Source of the DNA: Actinomycetes bacterium
Lineage (GTDB): Bacteria > Actinomycetota > Actinomycetes > Actinomycetales > Cellulomonadaceae
NCBI GenBank assembly: GCA_023418375.1
Contig: JAEZZV010000033.1
Coordinates: 1-6,961 of the forward strand
Reading direction: 5' to 3'
Length of the DNA stretch: 6,961 nucleotides
Part shown: one piece after another, positions 4,455 through 6,961 of the stretch
Numbering within the stretch: the first letter of the stretch is position 1
Layout: every line of letters starts with the position of its first letter
The notes under the pieces: generated by a model
Database searches by the model: none
Told to the model about the DNA's origin: nothing
Seen by the model: only the letters and a program-made list of their open reading frames with translations
Position numbers and translations under genes: made by a program

Positions 4455-6050
4455 TCAGGTCCAGTCGCGGTCGTCGGGCGTGCCGCAGCTGAGCAGCGCG
4501 CGCCCGCCGATGTACCAGCCGAAGCAGGTGTCGGACCCGCGGGTGCCGTCGACGGCGTTGAAGAACCGGTCGGCCTCCAGCGCCTCCCTGTCGCCCGGCA
4601 GCTCGACGTCGACGCCCAGCGCCCCGTAGTGCGCGACGAACGCGTCGACCGTCTCGGCCGTCGCGACGGCCTCCCACCGCCACTGCACCTCGCCCTCCTC
4701 CGTGGCCGTCATGAGCCAGGCGAGGAGCCCGATGACGGGCGCGAAGAGCGCCGACCAGGCGAACCCGCGCAGCCACGTGCGCAGGCCCGGGGCGGCCATC
4801 TCGGTGGCGGTGATGGCGCCGGTGGCGACGAGGTGCTCGCGCAGCAGGTCGTCGGAGAGGACGACGGCGTCGCGGTCGACCTCGCTCGGGACGAACGTGC
4901 CGGCGAGCCCGGCCTCGCGCGTCGCGCGGATCTCGTCGTTGAGCCGGTCGATCAGCCCCAGGGCGAACCGCCGGACGCGCTCGACCTCGTCGGGGTCCTT
5001 CGACATGAGGTCGCGCTGCCGCTCGACGGCGAGGCGGATCGCCGCCTGCTCCCGGTCGAACTGCTCGGGGTCGTTCGTGGCCGGGAGCCGCACGGTGCCC
5101 GCGTCGGCCAGGTACTCGGCGAGCAGCTCCTGGCCGGTGAGGTCGACGTCGTCGGGCAGCGCCTGGAGCAGGTCGTCGAGCGGCATGGTCGCGAACTGCC
5201 GGGCCCGCAGCTCGTCGTCCTCGTGCACGACGGCGACCACGCGGTCGATCACCGCGGCCCGCTCCGCGGGGTCGGTGCGCACGCGCTCCCTGAGGTCCGC
5301 GAGCAGCGCGTCGCCGCGGGCGGCGCCGTCCCCGCTCTGGCGGACGATGCCGAGGGAGTAGGCCATGAACACGAGGAGCAGCCCGATGCCGCCGCCCGCG
5401 AGGACGCCGGCGGCCAGGGCCCGGGGCGCGCGCTGGCCCGGCCAGGTTCGCTCGACGAGCTCGGTGGCCACGGGAACCCCCAGGGGCCCGTCCTGCGGCT
5501 CGAGCTCGGTGCCCTCGCAGCGCACCTGGTGGGCGCTGACCTGCTCGTCGAAGGTGACGTCCGCGGTGTCGAGACGGTCGGCGTCGCCGCCCATGAGCTG
5601 GTCGACGCGCTCGGGGTCGATGACGAGCATGCAGGTCCGGGCCGGGTCGGTCGGTCCGGGCTCGACCACCTCGACGAGCTGCGGGTCGTCGACCGACCAC
5701 GGCAGCAGGTACCCGTCGAGGATCACCCCGTACCGGTCCTGGAGCGCGCGGATGACGGCCTCGTCGGGGGTGACCTCGCGCTCCTCGAACCAGGCTCGAT
5801 CGTGGCTCGCGAGGCGCCGGGCGTCGGCGGTGAGGTCGGCGAGCGCCAGGCACACCCCGACGGCGGTCGGGCAGGCCACCAGGAGGACGACGGCGGCGCG
5901 CCACGCGCGCGTCCCGGCCGCGAGCCGCCACCGACCGGTGCGCACCCGGCGGACGACGGACACGACCGGCGGGAGGAGGACGGCGACGACAGCGAGGACG
6001 TTGAACGCCTCCGGCGCGCCGTCGGGCAGGGCGGCGAGCAGGTCTTGCAC
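4455..6050 (-). CDS. Four-helix membrane protein with Cys-paired outer domains, function unknown
   Basis: A 531-aa protein that I do not recognise. Hydrophobic helices lie at about 14-33, 51-72, 208-234 and 428-447. The loop 34-50 is strongly basic (RRVRTGRWR), so by the positive-inside rule it is cytoplasmic and the N-terminus is outside. That topology places 73-207 outside, 235-427 inside and 448-531 outside. Cysteines agree with this: C140 and C178 fall in the first outer domain and C509 and C522 in the C-terminal outer domain, each pair able to form a disulfide, while the long inner domain has none. The inner domain is helical and highly charged (for example 250-290 and 331-380), suited to coiled-coil or partner binding. 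The start is GTG 6050, with GAGGAG 4 nt before it and a -10 hexamer at 6084-6089. It follows the GH6 gene on the same strand across 80 bp. Confidence 0.9.
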   Translation of the reverse strand: MQDLLAALPDGAPEAFNVLAVVAVLLPPVVSVVRRVRTGRWRLAAGTRAWRAAVVLLVACPTAVGVCLALADLTADARRLASHDRAWFEEREVTPDEAVIRALQDRYGVILDGYLLPWSVDDPQLVEVVEPGPTDPARTCMLVIDPERVDQLMGGDADRLDTADVTFDEQVSAHQVRCEGTELEPQDGPLGVPVATELVERTWPGQRAPRALAAGVLAGGGIGLLLVFMAYSLGIVRQSGDGAARGDALLADLRERVRTDPAERAAVIDRVVAVVHEDDELRARQFATMPLDDLLQALPDDVDLTGQELLAEYLADAGTVRLPATNDPEQFDREQAAIRLAVERQRDLMSKDPDEVERVRRFALGLIDRLNDEIRATREAGLAGTFVPSEVDRDAVVLSDDLLREHLVATGAITATEMAAPGLRTWLRGFAWSALFAPVIGLLAWLMTATEEGEVQWRWEAVATAETVDAFVAHYGALGVDVELPGDREALEADRFFNAVDGTRGSDTCFGWYIGGRALLSCGTPDDRDWT

Positions 6051-6083
6051 GGTTCTCCTCGAGGTAGGGGGCGGACCGCCGCG

Positions 6084-6089
6084 ATCCTA
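6084..6089 (-). promoter_or_regulatory. -10 element for the four-helix membrane protein gene
   Basis: On the minus strand TAGGAT (6089 to 6084) fits TANNNT. A start near 6077 would give a leader of about 27 nt with GAGGAG at 6060-6055, so this gene has a conventional leader, unlike trhA and the GNAT operon. The palindrome CGGTCGACCG (6097-6106) lies 7 bp upstream, between the -10 and where a -35 would be. It could be an operator or the end hairpin of the GH6 transcript (GTCGG 6092-6096 pairs with CCGAC 6104-6108). Confidence 0.42.
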
Positions 6090-6130
6090 GGGTCGGCGGT
6101 CGACCGACGTGCGGGAACGAGGGCGCCGGC

Positions 6131-6961
6131 CTACCGTGCGTTGCGCGCCAGTTCCAGCGCGATCTCCTCGAACCACTGCCCCGCCGCCGGACCGCCGTTG
6201 CACGTGCCGTCGGACTCGCCCGGGAGCTTGACCCACAGGACGGCGTCGAGGGCGGTGTCGTCGTCGACCAGGTGCGGGCTCTCGCCGAGCGCCCGGCCGC
6301 GCGGGTTGCACCACTCGCCGTTGGAGCCGTTGCCGTTGCGGGAGGTGTCGACGACGTACGTCGCGCCGCCGGTGAGCGCGGAGACCCGCTCGCCGTACGC
6401 GATCGAGTCGGCGGTGGTCTGGTAGTTGGAGGTGTTGAGCGCGAACCCGACGGCGTGGTCGAAGCCGACCTGGTTCAGACGGGCGGCGGCCTCCTCGGCC
6501 GACAGCCAGAACGCGTGGCCGATGTCGAGGTAGACGCGCGCGCCGGCGTCGGTCAGCGCCTGGGCCGCGTAGCGCAGGTAGCCGACGCGGTCGCCCTGGC
6601 CGTCGCAGTCGCCGAGCATCGGGAGCGCGTCGGGCTCGAGCACCACCCACGGCTCGCCGACGACGGCGTCCGCCACCGCGTCGATCCACGTCGCGTACGC
6701 GGAGTCCTCGACGCCGCCCGCGGAGTACTGGCCGCAGTCCCGGCCGGGGACCGCGTAGACGACGAGCACGCCGAGGGCGCCGGCGTCGTCGGCGCGTGAG
6801 GTGTAGTCGGCGACGGCCGCGGCCGCGTTGGCCGGGTCCTGGTCGGTGACCCAGAAGGACTGCGGGGTCTCGGCGATCCCGGTCAGCAGCGCGCGCGCCT
6901 CGCCGGACGCCGCGGCGGCGGCCTCGGCGGCCTGCGTGTCGGGGTCGACGTAGAGCGGGGT
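6131..6961 (-). CDS. Glycoside hydrolase family 6 cellulase, 5' end cut by window edge
   Basis: The C-terminal 276 residues of a GH6 enzyme, an inverting beta-1,4-glucanase that cuts cellulose outside the cell. The visible part begins at TPLYVDPDTQAA, the normal start of the GH6 catalytic domain. Any signal peptide, linker or carbohydrate-binding module is thus beyond the edge. All four key aspartates of the family are present: D75 in PGRDCG, D111 in LEPDAL (general acid), D146 in YLDIGHAFW and D251 in KLPGESDG (proposed base). The 140-residue gap from D111 to D251 equals that between D252 and D392 of Cellulomonas fimi CenA. Four cysteines (76, 119, 218, 254) fit the two family disulfides. 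VVDTSRNGNGSNG (203-215) is the conserved subsite loop. The chain ends at FEEIALELARNAR, so there is no C-terminal binding module. Short loops suggest an endoglucanase rather than a cellobiohydrolase, but this is an inference. Confidence 0.97.
   Translation of the reverse strand, partial: TPLYVDPDTQAAEAAAAASGEARALLTGIAETPQSFWVTDQDPANAAAAVADYTSRADDAGALGVLVVYAVPGRDCGQYSAGGVEDSAYATWIDAVADAVVGEPWVVLEPDALPMLGDCDGQGDRVGYLRYAAQALTDAGARVYLDIGHAFWLSAEEAAARLNQVGFDHAVGFALNTSNYQTTADSIAYGERVSALTGGATYVVDTSRNGNGSNGEWCNPRGRALGESPHLVDDDTALDAVLWVKLPGESDGTCNGGPAAGQWFEEIALELARNAR

Noticed and set aside
3928..5931. 667-residue minus-strand frame that would fuse the oxidoreductase to an upstream extension
   Set aside because: Only its last 143-155 residues look like a protein. 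The rest is an out-of-frame reading of the four-helix membrane protein gene and runs through the palindrome.
6051..6130. CebR-type operator (TGGGAGCGCTCCCA) controlling the cellulase
   Set aside because: No such site is present in this gap, and the cellulase promoter lies beyond the right edge, so its regulation cannot be judged here.
4629..6425. 598-residue plus-strand frame opposite the membrane protein and GH6 genes
   Set aside because: Low-complexity charged residues, no recognisable domain, fully antisense to two well-supported genes.
6131..6961. D205 in the DTSRNG loop as the catalytic base of GH6
   Set aside because: Spacing to the general acid D111 (140 residues to D251, as in CenA D252 to D392) puts the base at D251 in GESDG. 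D205 is a conserved subsite residue instead.

Overview
The window is very GC-rich DNA with dense coding. It carries GTG starts, apparently leaderless promoters and families typical of Actinobacteria: a DDN-type deazaflavin-dependent reductase, a DUF7455 protein, DUF4240 and TrhA. A secreted-type GH6 cellulase at the right edge points to a cellulolytic actinobacterium such as the Cellulomonas group. That placement is inferred from gene content and composition, not from a marker gene. I see no rRNA, tRNA, CRISPR array, insertion sequence or phage gene.

Layout, left to right. (1) An unrecognised protein on the minus strand, cut by the left edge (1-680). It is divergent from (2) trhA, a seven-helix PAQR/hemolysin III-type membrane protein (761-1438, plus). 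trhA converges on (3) a compact three-gene minus-strand operon (3498 down to 1485): a GNAT acetyltransferase, then a two-helix membrane protein with a degenerate PLD-like cytoplasmic domain, then a DUF4240 protein. The first junction is a GTGA overlap and the second a 2-nt gap. (4) A 201-bp regulatory region (3499-3699) lies between the GNAT gene and (5) a small DUF7455 Cys/His protein (3700-3924, plus). It holds a leaderless-type promoter for the operon, an ECF-sigma-like promoter for the DUF7455 gene and an 11-bp-arm dyad. (6) A DDN-type deazaflavin-dependent oxidoreductase (minus) converges on DUF7455 with only 3 bp between the stop codons. (7) Just upstream of it is a perfect 32-bp palindrome. 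(8) Next is a 531-aa four-helix membrane protein with two Cys-paired outer domains (minus). (9) Last is a GH6 glycoside hydrolase (minus) whose catalytic domain is almost complete at the right edge.

The genes do not form one pathway. The cellulase and the four-helix protein face the outside of the cell, while TrhA sits in the membrane. The GNAT/2TM/DUF4240 operon is the one tight unit of unknown purpose and the best candidate for something undescribed. Five of the eight genes whose start is visible are best started at GTG. The regulatory signals (two leaderless promoters, an ECF-like promoter with an overlapping dyad, and the 32-bp palindrome) are read by eye and have not been tested statistically.
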